The notes under the pieces: generated by a model
What the model was told of the DNA's origin: nothing
Databases searched by the model: none
What the model saw: the letters and a program-made list of their open reading frames with translations, nothing else
Source of the DNA: Gnetum montanum
Taxonomy: Eukaryota > Streptophyta > Gnetopsida > Gnetales > Gnetaceae
DNA: 64,000 bases
Assembly: GCA_015680685.1 (NCBI GenBank)
Contig: MNCI01017909.1
Coordinates: 772,004 to 836,003 of the forward strand
Direction: 5' to 3'
Translations under genes and position numbers: made by a program
Shown here: piece by piece, positions 23,306 through 35,664 of the stretch
How positions within the stretch are numbered: position 1 is the stretch's first letter
How the letters are laid out: each line of letters opens with the position of its first letter

Positions 23306-24400
23306 GTAATCACGGCTCCTAATGCATAGCTAGATGCATCTATCATGATATGGAAAGGTCTAGACTAGTTGGGTGCTTGTAGAATTGGAGTTTCTATGAG
23401 TTTCTGTTTAAGTTTTTGGAACGTGGATTCACATTCCCTAGTCCAAACAAATGGAGCATCTTTCTTTGTGAGTTCCACCAACGGCTTCGCGATCTTCAAA
23501 AAATTCTTGATGAAGCGTTGGTGGTAACCAGTGTGGCCAAGGAATGACCGAACATCTTTTACAATGTGTGGTTGACTAGTGATTCCTTGGATAGTCCTAA
23601 TTTTTTCAAGATCTACACTAATTCCTGCTTGTGAAATGTAGCGCCCCATAACAATGCCCTCTCGGACCATTAAGTGGCTCTTTTGCTAATTCAGCATAGA
23701 TTAGTTTCCACACATCTTTTTAGAACTTGCTCAAGGCAGTCCAAGACTTGTTCAAACATTTCTCCATAGGTAGAGAAGTCATCCATGGAGACTTATACCC
23801 CATTGCCAATTTTTTGTTGAAAGATGTTGAGGACAAGGCGTTGGAAAGTTGTAGGCACATTGCATAGGCCAAACAACATCTTCTTATATGTGAAAGTTCC
23901 CCAGGGACTTATAAATGCTGTCTTGGCCTAGTCTTTGGGTGTGATTTGGATTTGGTTATAGCCACTATAACCATCCAAAAAGCTATAGTAATAATCCCCC
24001 GCAATGGTATCCAACACTTGGTCCACAAATGGGAGTGGGAAGTGATCCTTGAGGTAGCCATGTTTAGTAGTCAGAAATCTATACAGACCCTCCATTTGCC
24101 ATTCTTCTTTGACACAATAATGAGTGGGCTAACCCATTCACTATCTGCAATGGAATATATGAACCCTACTTTCAGTAATTGCTCAATTTCATCCTTGACT
24201 ACTTGCTTTAGTTTGGGGTTCAACTGATTTTGTGGTTGTTGTTGTGGCTTCATGGAGGGGTCGATATAAATATGATGTTGGCATACCCTGGGATCAACTC
24301 CTATTAATTCAAGGTATGACCATGCAAAAGCGACCCCATTTGTTCACCATCTTTAGCAATTTCTTCTTCTATTCAGGAGCAAGAGTGGCATTGATAATTA
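23301..24400 (-). pseudogene. Reverse transcriptase and proximal RNase H of element B pol
   Basis: Minus strand. RT begins around 24250 with Q-L-N-P-K-L-K-Q-V-V-K-D-E-I and W-V-S-P-L-I-I-V. Then come F-L-D-G-Y-S-G-Y-N-Q-I (about 23960) and M-L-F-G-L-C-N (about 23880). The catalytic box near 23780 reads S-M-D-D-F-S-T-Y-G, preceded by a stop; relatives have F-M-D-D. The RT-RNase H connection is at 23365-23670 (S-F-L-G-H-T-G-Y-H). RNase H starts with D-A-S-S-Y-A-L-G at 23340 and is cut by element A at 23300. RT and RNase H copy genomic RNA into DNA. At least three stops are present. Confidence 0.86.
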
Positions 24401-25430
24401 CTAGCTTGCCATTTTGCAAGAATGCATATTCCAAATTGGCTGGTAAGGATTTCAGTTCTAGAGGCTCCTGTTTAAAACTTTTAGGGATCTGTAGCTTTCC
24501 CCAATCATCATTGTCATCAATAGTGAAGACTTGTTGATGGACCTTTTCCAAATCATCCGTGCTCTCTATGCAGGCACATACAAGCCCCTCAGATGGTTCC
24601 ATGCATAAAGTGCTACTATTAGAGTCAGTGGTCAGCCACTAGGTGCCTTCTTGATTTGTGGCTACTGCGTACAGGCATGATTGAACTTGTGATTCTTTGA
24701 CATACAGACTACATGCTTGAATAGATGTCTACTTAGTAGACCATAGTTTCTACACACAGTTGCACTCGGAGTCACTGTACGTGATGCATGGGATGCTCTT
24801 CTTCTCGATCTTTCCAAAAGGATTTTCTTTTGAAATTTCAAGGGAAAGATTTCAAAGTCCTAATTGTGCATCCACTGTGCTAAGCTAGGCTCTTCCCATT
24901 ATGATTGGAAAATTCCCCTTGTAATTCTTAATATGAATGCCTAGGAAGTCTACAGGATAGGACCATCCACAAATGGTGATCACAATATCTTCCACTAATT
25001 CTAAAAGAACAGTAATGGATTGGTCTGCCAGCTTGAGCTAAATGTTACTTTTCTTCAATGAGGGTAGGTTCTAAGTCTTGTACATGTCATGTGAAATCAA
25101 GTTGACGCCTAACCCCAAATCCGCAAGAGCTTTACATGGCTCATTTCCTACCACTTGAAGATAGATGAGGGGACTTCCCAGATCAATAAATTTCTAAGAA
25201 AGATGACTTACCTTTATCCAGTCTTTCATAGTGTGTGTGAACATGATAATTTGTATCCTAGGAGGTGTTTGGTTTGAAGGTTGCTTGAAGGTTTGGATGG
25301 TGGAGGTGATTGGAGGTTTAAAGGAATTGGCCATAGGTGAATGTGAGGGTATGTTTGGGGTATTGGGTCAGAAAAAGGGATGTTTTCGTGGTTTCACTTC
25401 TGGTCCACTTAGCTGAGAAGTCGGTTGTAA
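24401..25430 (-). pseudogene. Protease and PR-RT linker of element B
   Basis: The minus-strand protease active-site loop near 25111-25125 reads D-L-G where D-S/T-G is expected. It is followed by G-V-N-L-I-S and, around 24900, by F-P-I-I-M-G-R-A. The linker at 24369-24602 carries L-E-L-K-S-L-P-A-N-L-E-Y-A-F-L, the diagnostic motif of Athila-type pol ahead of RT. Stops occur within the protease. Confidence 0.72.
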
Positions 25431-27735
25431 GTTGACAACCTTCATAGCATTACGTTACTGTGGCTGTGGTGGTATTTCTTTTTGGATAGGTGGAGGAGGA
25501 GGTAGCTAAGTGGGGGGTTAATGAGTAGGGATGATAAGAGAAGGTGATGGAGGATAGTAGAGATGTGGGTTCTTCCCCCTAGGTGATGGAGATTGTGTTT
25601 GAAAGTATTCCGAGGGGTAGTAATGGTTTTGAAAAGTTGCATGACTAGAAGAGTCTTGCGGGGAGACTGGTTGCTAAACGTAGTACCCTTAAGGATATGG
25701 TTGTTGGTAAGGGTACTACTGCCTTGGAGGTGGCATCCCCCATGATTGTGGATGTTGCCATTGCTAGAAATATTCATAAGGTTGCGGTGGTGCTCCACTT
25801 GGATAGTATCCTTGTTGCTGGTGGAACTACTTGGGATTGCCTTGTGGGTAAGGCAATCTTTGGGGTGTTTGCCTCTTTGCCAAGCGAGAATTCAATGCAT
25901 ACATCCGAGACTCTTGTAGATGTGACATCATAGGACAGAACCCCTTATGATGTTTGTATTGGCATATGTCAGACCCATCATCATCTTTTATATTAGAGTC
26001 TGCAACCTATTCTGCTACAATGACTTTGCCCTTACATTTATGGTAGGCACGTTCAGCTTCCTTTCTCCTATGCTGATCTCGATCATTACTTCACTCTTTA
26101 AACTCCTCTGCAATTTTCAGAATACTTTAAAATTTTTCATCCAAAGAGTCCCACATCTTGTCAACCTTGGTCGATATTTCAAAAGAAAATTTTTGTAGGG
26201 GTAAGGTTTTACGATTCACCGCTGCATCCAGTGGTGATTCTTCCTCATCTTCACAAAATCAGACTTCCCTCTTTTGGATGGAAGGATCCCAATTATACTC
26301 TTTTGCACTTTCCTTTTTTCTTAGCTTCCCCTCTTCTTTAGCCACCTGTTCAATTAGGTGTTGCAGTTGATGGACCCTTAGCTTCAATAGTTGTCCTTGA
26401 GCGTAAACACCAAGGGTCTTTCTGGTTTCAAAGCGGAGCCCATCTATGATATGGCAGAGCTATTCCCATTGAGAGTAGCCATGGCTAGGGCATCAATGTA
26501 ACAATGAGTAGTATCTACTCATGGCTGTATCCAAGGGTTCATGACCACCTTTTTTCCATCCCTAGATTTTTTGTCTTAGGTTAGACACTCTGAAGTAGGT
26601 TTGGTACTTGTCATTAAAAATTTCCAACATCGTACTCCATTTCCTGATTGATTTTGGCTCTAAAGACTGGTACTAGCTTTTTGCTTCTTTGATGAGTGTG
26701 CGGGGGAAGAGCTTAAGTTTTTGCCAATCATTATATATGTTCTGTAGGGTGCAAGCATCATGAAACACTTGCAAGTGAGTCTGTGGATAACAATTATACC
26801 CCCCTTCAAATTTGGGGATGTTGTTCATGTGATGGCGCTTGATCTGACTATCTTTCAAGTGCCTACTGGGTATTTGAACTGCCTCGGCTATGTTTAGCAT
26901 ACTTTGAGTCACCAGCAGTGGTTCATCTGAGTCATAGTCCTGCTGATGACCATGATGTCTGTGATGATTTCAGATACCTCTCATTTCTTGATGGTGAGAC
27001 TCACATGATTGGTCACACTTTTCCTCACATCGTTCCTTTTGGCCCTTATGATCACCATCACCCCGATCCTTTCTACCACAATTGCAATCGAAATTACAAC
27101 TAGGTGAAGATAGAGTAGAGCAAGAAGATGGAGAAGAGGGAGGGGAACCACCACCACCACAGTGTCAATCTCCTCCTCTACTCTGATGATGACCCCTATC
27201 TTCACGTCCATCCTTGCCTTTGCCACGATCTTTCTTGAGTGACCCCCATCATCCTAGGGCTCCCGGTCACTTGATTGCCTGCTTTGAATGATGGATTGAA
27301 TGATTTGGTGCATCGGAGGAGGTTCAGCTGAATGGGAATCATGAAAGATAGGTTCCTCATTGTCATGTGGGACTTACAAAAATAAAGGGTTACTAAACTA
27401 TTTCCCTTTATGTGCTCGTGGCATTCTACCTATTGTTGGTCCCATACACGTTGTGCCTCAGTTGGATGATAGTCCCGGTAGTCATGATCCTCCATTATGT
27501 ATTCCACATCGCAGTCCTGAATGCCCAGTCTAGTAAGATTTTGAAGTAGCATTCCAGGAATTGATCGGTCAAGAGGTAATATGATGTTACCCTCCATGTC
27601 CCGCCAGTGCAAATGCTCATCCTGATGTAGGATAAAGGTGAAGTTGGGGACATACTCATCTGGATGTGTGTATACCACCCGATATTCTTGCAGCACCGGT
27701 GGGTTGGATCCATCTCTCTTGTGAGAAGAAGACAT
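25431..27735 (-). pseudogene. gag of element B
   Basis: ATG at 27733-27735 (M-S-S-S-H-K-R), about 165 bp inside the 5' LTR. The N-terminal block F-T-F-I-L-H-Q-D-E...W-R-D-M-E-G-N-I lies in the open frame 27756-27430. A His/Ser/Pro-rich region at about 27000-27300 follows, then the capsid-like block at 26673-26912. The knuckle at about 25935-25975 keeps Cys4, His8 and Cys13 but has Ser at position 1. A Tyr/Pro/Gln-rich tail ends near 25440. Many stops and shifts are present. Confidence 0.78.
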
Positions 27736-27881
27736 TTTGGATGTTAGATAATCCACTAAACTAGTGTGCCTTATTCTTTACTTAAACCACCTAGCGTGTG
27801 TAGATTTCACTATCCTAGGTCTGTTCCAAGGAAGTGAATGATAATCTTGCTAAGACTAAATAGTGCATGTAAGACTAACAG

Positions 27882-27899
27882 TCCCTGGCAATGGCACCA
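27882..27899 (-). other. Primer-binding site of element B (tRNA-Asp type)
   Basis: The minus strand reads TGGTGCCATTGCCAGGGA one base inside the 5' LTR. It differs from the tRNA-Asp complement at the three CpG sites only, each a deamination-type change. Confidence 0.78.
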
Positions 27900-27900
27900 A

Positions 27901-28793
27901 TGATGAGCAGCGAGGTACCCCTATGCCCAACCATACGAATCATAGGCATTGATATGCAACTCGGTCGAATTCCGTAGACTGTAGCACTTGCATGCACTGA
28001 ACTCTAGCTAGCAAAACCTTATGTTAGAATGGTCATTGTCTTCCCAACCTCATTTTGATGTTCTAATGCTCTGGTTAAGTGAGATTGAGGCAAATGATTT
28101 TTATTGGTTTTCTTTTTATCTTTTTAGATCTAATTCTTTAATTGTAGGGAATGAAAAGTTGTGTAATTTACAATTGTCCTACCCTATCACTTAAATCTCC
28201 CTAGCATAAGCAATTGATCCCATCTTCTATGCAGATCCTAAGCATACCTCAACCACTGCTGGGTTACTAGACGTTAAGCATCACAGGGTTATTAAGTGTT
28301 GGACTTATGTTCAAGATGGTCATGCTTATGGTTCTTACAAAATATGAAAGAGCAATAATAGTAAGGTAATAATAAAGAAGACTTTGGAGATTATTAAAGC
28401 ATTGAAGTATTAAACTATTTAAATGCTTAAATAATTAAATCCAAATGCTATAAGGAATGCTTAAAAAGTTCATCTTTATTGTCGGTCACGCCAATGGGCT
28501 CAGGTACATTAGTGCTCGAATAAAGAGCTATACACCTTTCTCACACCTACTACGGGCACTTGGAAAATATTCTAGCTCTTACGGGAACAAACTGCAAGAG
28601 TTTCACTATGACTACTCAAAAATATGCCTAAGTGTGGTAGGTGCACGCTTATTTATAGCTAAAGATAGACTCTATGTAAACGAGGCCACATTAACACATG
28701 GATGGATGCGTCGATGGGGCCACATCAACGTGGCCGCGTTGATGGGGCTCCGTCAACATGGCCTAGTCAACGTATCGACTAAACACTTCATTA
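27901..28793 (-). repeat. 5' LTR of element B
   Basis: Length 893 bp. It starts TGATGAGCAG and ends ACTTCATTA (the 3' LTR ends TTCATCA). TATAAATA box at 28650-28657 (minus strand). The U3 holds repeated CATCGACG/CATCAACG words at 28690-28780. Confidence 0.92.
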
Positions 28794-28798
28794 GTATT
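28794..28798. repeat. Target-site duplication of element B, right copy (GTATT)
   Basis: Exact repeat of 3054-3058. Confidence 0.9.
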
Positions 28799-31700
28799 CA
28801 AAGAGGGTTTAGGAGAGAAAGAGTTGATGTCTACATAGGGTTGAGAGCAAGTGCATGATTTTGGAATGTGCCATCATGAGAATCGATGCTCTCACTGAGC
28901 CTAAGGGCCATTATCAGCCCTTAGGTTTAGTGAGAGCATTGATTCTATGTTGAATGGATCTAGGCTATCTTTTGCAAAGTTTCTAAAGGGAGTGCATAGG
29001 GTAGAGGTGGAGAAAGAGGAGCTACAAGATGGGAGCAACACAAGTTCCAACATATAATCATAGGCACTTTTTAAAGAGAGCATCAACCTTTGATAATATG
29101 TATAACCTCTTATTGTAGGTTCCCATAGTATTTTGTTATGTTTGTCTACATGAAATTAGACTTGATTAGGGGTCATGGGGGGCATATAGTTAGCTATGTT
29201 ATTTTAATAATATATTTTTAGAGATCTCATGATATTGTGTATATGATGATGATTTACCATGACTATGCACAATGATCTTGCTAGATGTGTAGTGTGGTAT
29301 TTGTGATTAACAAGGTGAAAGGATTATGGGGGAAGATTGAGTATCTGGTAACTATGTTCTTGATTTACATACCGTAATCATGATGTCAATTTAGTTTAGT
29401 AGATCATGATATGGTGCTATGATAATTAACATGGTATGCATGTTTGAGTCATATGGCTAATTGATATGTGTTATGATGCCCATATGGTGTTATAGCTATG
29501 GTATAAATGAGTTATGGTGTTCATAGGTTCAATTGGTACTATGGTTAGATGTTCTATGATGGGGTAATTAAGTGTGGGCCCCTCAACATTAATTGGAATA
29601 GAAAAATTAATGGAAAGCCTTAAAAAAATAAAAACTTAGGTAAAATTAATTATATTTAGTTTATATAATTAATACATATTATATTTTTCCTTATTTCCTT
29701 CCTGATCATGCATGAACAACTTGGATTTATGAAATTCTTCTTCTTCTCCATTCTTTCCTATTTCTCCACTAATCCTTATGATTTCTAAAATAGTGGAGAT
29801 TTGGTGTAGAGCAAGTTATGGTTTGGATGTCTTGATTTAAGTTTTGGAGGATCTAAGACTTTACTAGAAGTATTTTGGTACCTTGGTTTATAGTTTCCAG
29901 GTCTCAAATTTTAGTTATGTGTCTTTAGTTACCTCATGTTTTCATAGTTTTTAGTTTGTATACATGCTCATGGAAATTTGGTAGAAAGATAGTTATATTT
30001 CATAGTACATGACTATCTTGTCATAGAAGTTGGTAGTTCTGTTCAAGATGGTTTGAAAGCAGTGTTTTCAATGTTAAATTATTATGGAAATTTTGGATGA
30101 CATGTATGACTCTTAAAGGATAGCAAAGACTTCTTGTTTGAAATTGGTTGGGACTTGTTATTTTGAGGATTGGAAAGAGTAGTTTGGTTGCTTTACATGA
30201 AATATTATTTGTCACTGTTCACTGGTTCTAAGGATCAAGCATTACTATTGTATAAGTTGTGATGGGGTCACATCTTGGTCATGGCCAAGGTTCTATCATT
30301 GTTAAGGGAAAAGGTGAGGTACAGTGTCCTCACGACAACATCATTAGAGAATGAAAGAGGAATGTTGGTTGTGTCCAAGATCTACCTATGTTATGGTGCT
30401 TGTTGCAATAAAATAGTGATGATTTCTATCTATAGTGGAGCCATGACATGGTTGCAATATAGGGTAAGTCAAGAACAAATTGTAGCATGGTAGTGGTGGG
30501 ATCATAGGATATACTATCTTACTTTTTTTGGTTCCTATTCCATGAGTAGGGCAAGTCATGTTGAGCCTATGGTTGGCTTGTAGCAACAATTGTAAGTTTG
30601 GAATGAGGTGCACTTAAGTCATACCATAAAGAAACAGAGAGTTGCAAGTTATGCATGAGCCATGCATGGGTTGTAATAGATTAAAAAATGAAGACAAGTT
30701 GAGTATGATGCTGAATGAGTACCAATATGCATGAGATATTGTATACTAAGTTCAAGTAACTTGGTGCATTATTCATTGATCCTACTATGTGTTTGGAAAG
30801 GCTTAATGTTTGCAGGTATGCTTATAATGTGTATACAAGTGTGTTATGTGATATGAGTATACATACAATATAGTTACATCTTGGTATGAACTATGATTCA
30901 GGATGATGCATGAAGCACCAATTGCTTATGGTCATCAAATGAGTATGGTGTGTTTTGTGGGTAAGTGATTGATATGATGTATGCATGTATTAATGGAGCT
31001 AAAATGAAGGTGTGGACTAATTGGTGATGAGGCATCCTAGAGAAGTTGGATTGATCCTTGTTATTATGCATCATTAAGGCTTCTATCTTAGTATTCATAC
31101 TAAAAGTGGGAGAGTATAGGAAGGACTTATGACTACTACCAAATCTTATGACATATGAAAATGCATGAATCTATTCTCTAGAAGTTAGTAGCTTGGGGTT
31201 GCATATGAGGTAGTAGGCACTAGTACCAATAGTGATATATGTAATGAAAACTAATAAAATATCTATAGACACTAATTTTTTTATGACTACTTATGTTAAT
31301 GATATCATGCTTTACATTAAGTTTCAATGCATCAACTACCATAGGGGCTATGTGTTACATGCATGTTATGGATTGTGATCCCTTAGAGCACTGAATGTTG
31401 AGAAGATGTGTTATGTGCTTGTTATGCTAGGTGTGTGTGTTCAAGATTCCTTGGAGTACTAGTTTCCAATGATTTGTGATCACAAGATTGATGATATTAG
31501 TTACCAATATTGGTATGTAATAGAGCTCTTTATATATATTATAGATGTGTCTTGTGATTGGTTATGTGACATTATGAATATGCCATGATCTTGTAATAGC
31601 CACGAGTGAGTATGAATAGTAGAATTGATAGATGATCACATACTTATGATGTTGTGGGATTGAGATTATAAATTAGAACATTGATGTGGCTTGATTGTGT

Positions 31701-33900
31701 AATATGATGTGACATGCTTGATATGGCTTGAGATATACTAATTGTGTTATAGGTTGCTTAGTGTACCTCATACCTTTCCTCCAACATAGCATCATACTTC
31801 TTATCCATAAGGAACGTGTAAAGGCTTCCACTTAGTCATGTACTAATCTTTTTTATATGAAAGTGATTAAGCAAGGAGATCAGGAGGCCTTGGTTTACAT
31901 TCTTATCTTTCTTGTTATATATTTTTATTAGAGATCTTGATGTATTTGATAAGGGTATTTGTATGGTTAGGCAATGAGTTATGGTTGTTTATATAGTGTA
32001 CATATGATGTTCATATTGTCAAGATATGTGCTAAACTTATTCTGTAATATGTTGTAATATTTCAAAATAGATGTATATATAACTTGGATAGTTGACATGG
32101 TACTTTTATGTATGATATAATATTTTTGGTAGGTGTATGTGTGTGTGGTAGGGGAAGGGAGGGTGGGTGAATGTGGATCAATGCATGCATATTTCTTGCT
32201 TAGTTAGTTCATGTTTGAGAATTTTATGGAGTATTCTATGGCTTTCCACTATATTTTTCAATCTGTGAATGCTTGAAGCAATTATGATTCCATTGATTTG
32301 TTAGAATATAGTCCATTCCTAAGATAAGCTTAGGTTGGACATGCATGATGTTACAATATGTAGGCATGGGTTAAGTGCACATGGTCAATAATGATAGTAG
32401 AGCTTGCTCAACTAAGGAGGAGCACATTTTTCTTTGAATTAGCCTTTGAGACCAACATGCATGCAATGGAAGTAGGTCTAGCATGGAAGGTTAGTAATGT
32501 TATAATGTAGCTTAGAAAATAAAAGCTTAGATCTCTATCAGTGTAGAGAGAGAAACCTAACATAATTTGAACAATCAAGTGTTATGTGGGTTAGATATGA
32601 CTTCCTAGGCTCTTGGTAGAATCTTAGATGAATGAGGTATGTTCCAATATTGGAAGTTGCTATGGTGAGTTACTATTAGTTCATGATTGAATGCTCAAAG
32701 GATTCACCAACTTGGTAATAAGAATTTCTATTCGCATGTAGAAGAACATAAATTAAGGTTGATGGACTTCATGGAATGTGTTTGTAATTGTTAATTTTTG
32801 AAAATTTCATTCATAGATATTAGATTTGCATAAAAAAAAGCAATATTATGATATCTTATTCTAACGAGCTTGTCATGCCACCTAGGTTTCATAGACAAGA
32901 GCAAAGTGAATTGCATGATGTTAACTATTCATGTGCTCCTCCTAGCAATGACAATGTATTAATTGTAAAAAACATGCAAACTAGCTCACACAAGGATTTG
33001 AATACTAGTTGTAAAGATAGGGGATACTTAAAAAAGAATGCAATACTCAAAAGAAAATAATGTGAAGGCAGTAACATTGAAGGATTTTCTCCCTTCCCTA
33101 TTGGTCATGGGGATAGGGGTTTTTTTTTATATTGTAGCCACTGGGTTCTCATGGGACAAAAAGTCTTTAATTTTACTTAGGGAATTCATTTGAGGAAATT
33201 AAAAATTCATTTTTCAATTAAACATCATAAGGAAGATGTAATCTACATCAAGGAAAAGGCAATAATAGCACATTTAGAAAATAATCTAATCTTGAGTATA
33301 GAAAGTAATCTATGAAGTATTAATCTACAAATGCAAAGTAGAGTCTAATGAATTTGGTCATGAAGAAAAAACCTAATAGGATGGATTCAACCTAGCATAG
33401 CATAGGTCTTTGGCTTGGTTATGTTACACATTCATGCCTAATCACAGAGGAAGTTATCAATGGTTGATGGGAGATGATGCATAAATTTGTTTGCATGCAC
33501 CATCAAATGAGCGCATGAAGGTTGTTCACACTAATTAGGTGAGCTAGATAGAGTTGACTCTATCTATTCAGCTAATCGAATCATGAAGATAATACCTTAT
33601 AATTTTTATGTTATTCAATTAAACATATTAAATAAACTTATTTTCTATTTTAAAAGATATCAACTAGTATCATATACAACCAAAATTATTTACTAATGAA
33701 AAGCAAAGACTTTGAGAAGTGAACTCGTAATTAGCTTCTCTACAAAATTATCTTACATGTAATAATTCAAACAAGAATGGTTTTTAAAAAACTAAAAGCT
33801 AAATGGTGATATTTGTTGCACCCATTTTGGCTTTTTTAATCTTAAGTTAGAGACTTGCATACATTCTATGACTTTCCAGCATTTGTAGCCATTTTTAGCA
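28799..33900. other. AT-rich stretch without recognisable gene
   Basis: I see no frame with a known domain and no LTR pair. Short frames (28901-29086, 30275-30493, 30898-31098 and others) are isolated and unsupported. TATGRT-type words are frequent. The CpG-poor, TpG-rich texture suggests very old repeats. The only clear structure is the hairpin at 28880-28945. Confidence 0.5.
28880..28945. repeat. 29-bp inverted repeat with 8-base loop
   Basis: Arms 28880-28908 and 28917-28945 pair at 26 of 29 positions. All three mismatches are C/T differences that still allow G-U pairs in one RNA strand. The loop is 28909-28916. No miRNA or MITE family is recognised. Confidence 0.75.
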
Positions 33901-33904
33901 ATCT

Positions 33905-34345
33905 AGATTTGATGTCCCACATCATTTGCAATGTCATTTCTAGTCTTCTATCTTCAGCTTACTAGAAATGACATCCTGCATCATTAACCACATTGTTTCA
34001 CCTTGACTTTTTAGCCTCAACTTTGATTTCATCTATAGCTTTTGACGTCTCACATCAAATAAGTTTTGATATCCTACATTAAAATTTTGACATCTGGCAT
34101 CAATCTCATCTTTGATGTCCAACATCAACTCTCATCTTTAGCTTTTGATGTATCACATCAAATTAGTTGTAACATCCTGCATCAAATTTTTAATGTCTTG
34201 CATAAAATTAGTTTTGATTTCTTGCATTAGATTTTCAATGTTTAGCATCAAACTCATCTTTGACATTTGATGTTAGCTCTTATTTCTAACATTCAAAGTC
34301 CTATATCACACTTTTGATGTCTAGTGTCAAACTTTGTACTTTGCA
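33905..34345 (+). repeat. Degenerate array of TTGATGTC-N3-4-CATCAA words
   Basis: About 15 imperfect units built around GATGTC...CATCA occur at spacings of roughly 20-40 bp. Each unit is a small dyad. A TATATA box follows at 34443-34448. The position of the array ahead of a TATA box resembles the U3 word arrays in the Athila-like LTRs, so this may be the U3 of another retroelement. Confidence 0.6.
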
Positions 34346-34442
34346 TTATCTATCCTATTTTAGAACCTTTTAGAAGCTTTTAAAAAATTTTGTGAAGCTG
34401 ACTATGTCATTCCTACATGATCCATGAGGCATTTTTGGCCTC

Positions 34443-34448
34443 TATATA
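34443..34448 (+). promoter_or_regulatory. TATA-like box downstream of the GATGTC array
   Basis: CTATATAGG about 100 bp after the word array. Possible LTR promoter relic; no LTR partner found. Confidence 0.35.
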
Positions 34449-35660
34449 GGAGAATACCCATAAATGTAAAGGGAGTTAGCATCTATAATCATTCAACTAG
34501 CATTTCAAATTTTTCATATTCTTAGAGCTTATTAGTGCTTTGATTCTAAGAGATTTTTTGCATATTTTAGCTCTATTTTGTTTCTCTCTTCCCTTGCTAA
34601 TATATTGTATCCACTTCATGTTGTCCTTTTGACACACAAGGATTTTCTGAAAATCTTATCAACATACCAATTTGTCTTTTTCTTTACAATTGTTAGTTGT
34701 TGGATCTTCTTATTATTCTCATTGGATTTGCATTAGTGCATTCATTAGAACAAGAACAAGGTAGCACAGCTCCTTCTTAGATGCCTCTGATCTCTAGTAC
34801 ATGTCTTGGAATACACTTTTGTAGATTCCTTTATCTCTTGTATGATTTGGGTTTTTCATTTTTGGATCTTTTGTCTTTGGTTTTACCTAGATTTGCTTTG
34901 GATTTGTTGTGCTCATGTTTTCCTTCTTAGTTTGCACATGTTTATTGATAGACCTATTTTTTTTCATGTTATGTCACATAATTTCTATTAATTACATTTT
35001 CATCCTAAGCTATGTATTCTTCCTTTTCTTTTACATTTAATATTGGGTATTTTACATGTGTAAATTCCTATTTGCTCAATATCTACTGATGTTTGCAAAA
35101 TGTCTGACTTGGATTGTTGGATTCATCCTTCAATCCTCAAGTCCCCTTTCAATTTAAGGAAGGTTATCTAAAAGGTTAGTTTTCCTGGACCATTTAATGA
35201 TCACTAACTGAATGGCTCATTTTTCGTGTTAAGTTGTTGATTTTTGTATATTATGACAATTTAGACCACAACATCTTTGACACTAGAAGAAGAACCTTTA
35301 TAGAAGTGAATGTTTTTTAGGAACATTATCTGTTCTAGCTTTGGTATAGTTTCAACATTTTCTTATGCTCTGTTGCACTTTTTTGCATATTTTACTAAGT
35401 TCTGATAACATCACATTGATGCATAAACATTACATCATTTTATTTCTATGACCTTTATATCATTCTTCAAACAGTTTTGATCACTAACTCTTTTTGTTGT
35501 GTTATGTCAAAATTTTTGATGTCACATTAAAACTATGTGATTTCAACATTTTTTTAAAGACTAAATTATTTTATGTTTTGTTTTGAATGAAAACCTATTT
35601 TTAGAAATAACCTAATACACTAGTAAAAGTCTTGTGAAGTCACAAAATCTCTCCAATCAT
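34449..35660. other. AT-rich sequence between the TATA-like box and the gag-like frame
   Basis: No coding frame, LTR end or PBS could be placed. It might be the LTR remainder and leader of the putative element whose gag-like frame starts at 35665. Confidence 0.3.
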
Positions 35661-35664
35661 TGCT

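Larger units (their letters stand above)
3059..28793 (-). mobile_element. Element B: full-length Athila-like Ty3/gypsy retrotransposon carrying nested elements A and C
   Basis: The element is bounded by related LTRs (3059-3925 and 27901-28793) and a perfect 5-bp duplication GTATT. Read on the minus strand the order is: 5' LTR, PBS, gag, protease, RT, RNase H, integrase, G-rich tract, noncoding spacer, env-position ORF, PPT, 3' LTR. Two later insertions interrupt it, A at 17271-23300 and C at 8761-15428. Without them and their duplications B is about 13.0 kb, long for gypsy but usual for the Athila/Tat clade. All frames carry stops, so the copy is dead. The LTRs differ at roughly 43 of the first 395 positions by eye (about 11%), the most of the three elements in this nest. 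Confidence 0.93.

Noticed and set aside
28457-28858. Plus-strand frame of 133 codons across the 5' LTR of element B
   Set aside because: Lies inside an LTR and the partner LTR breaks the frame.
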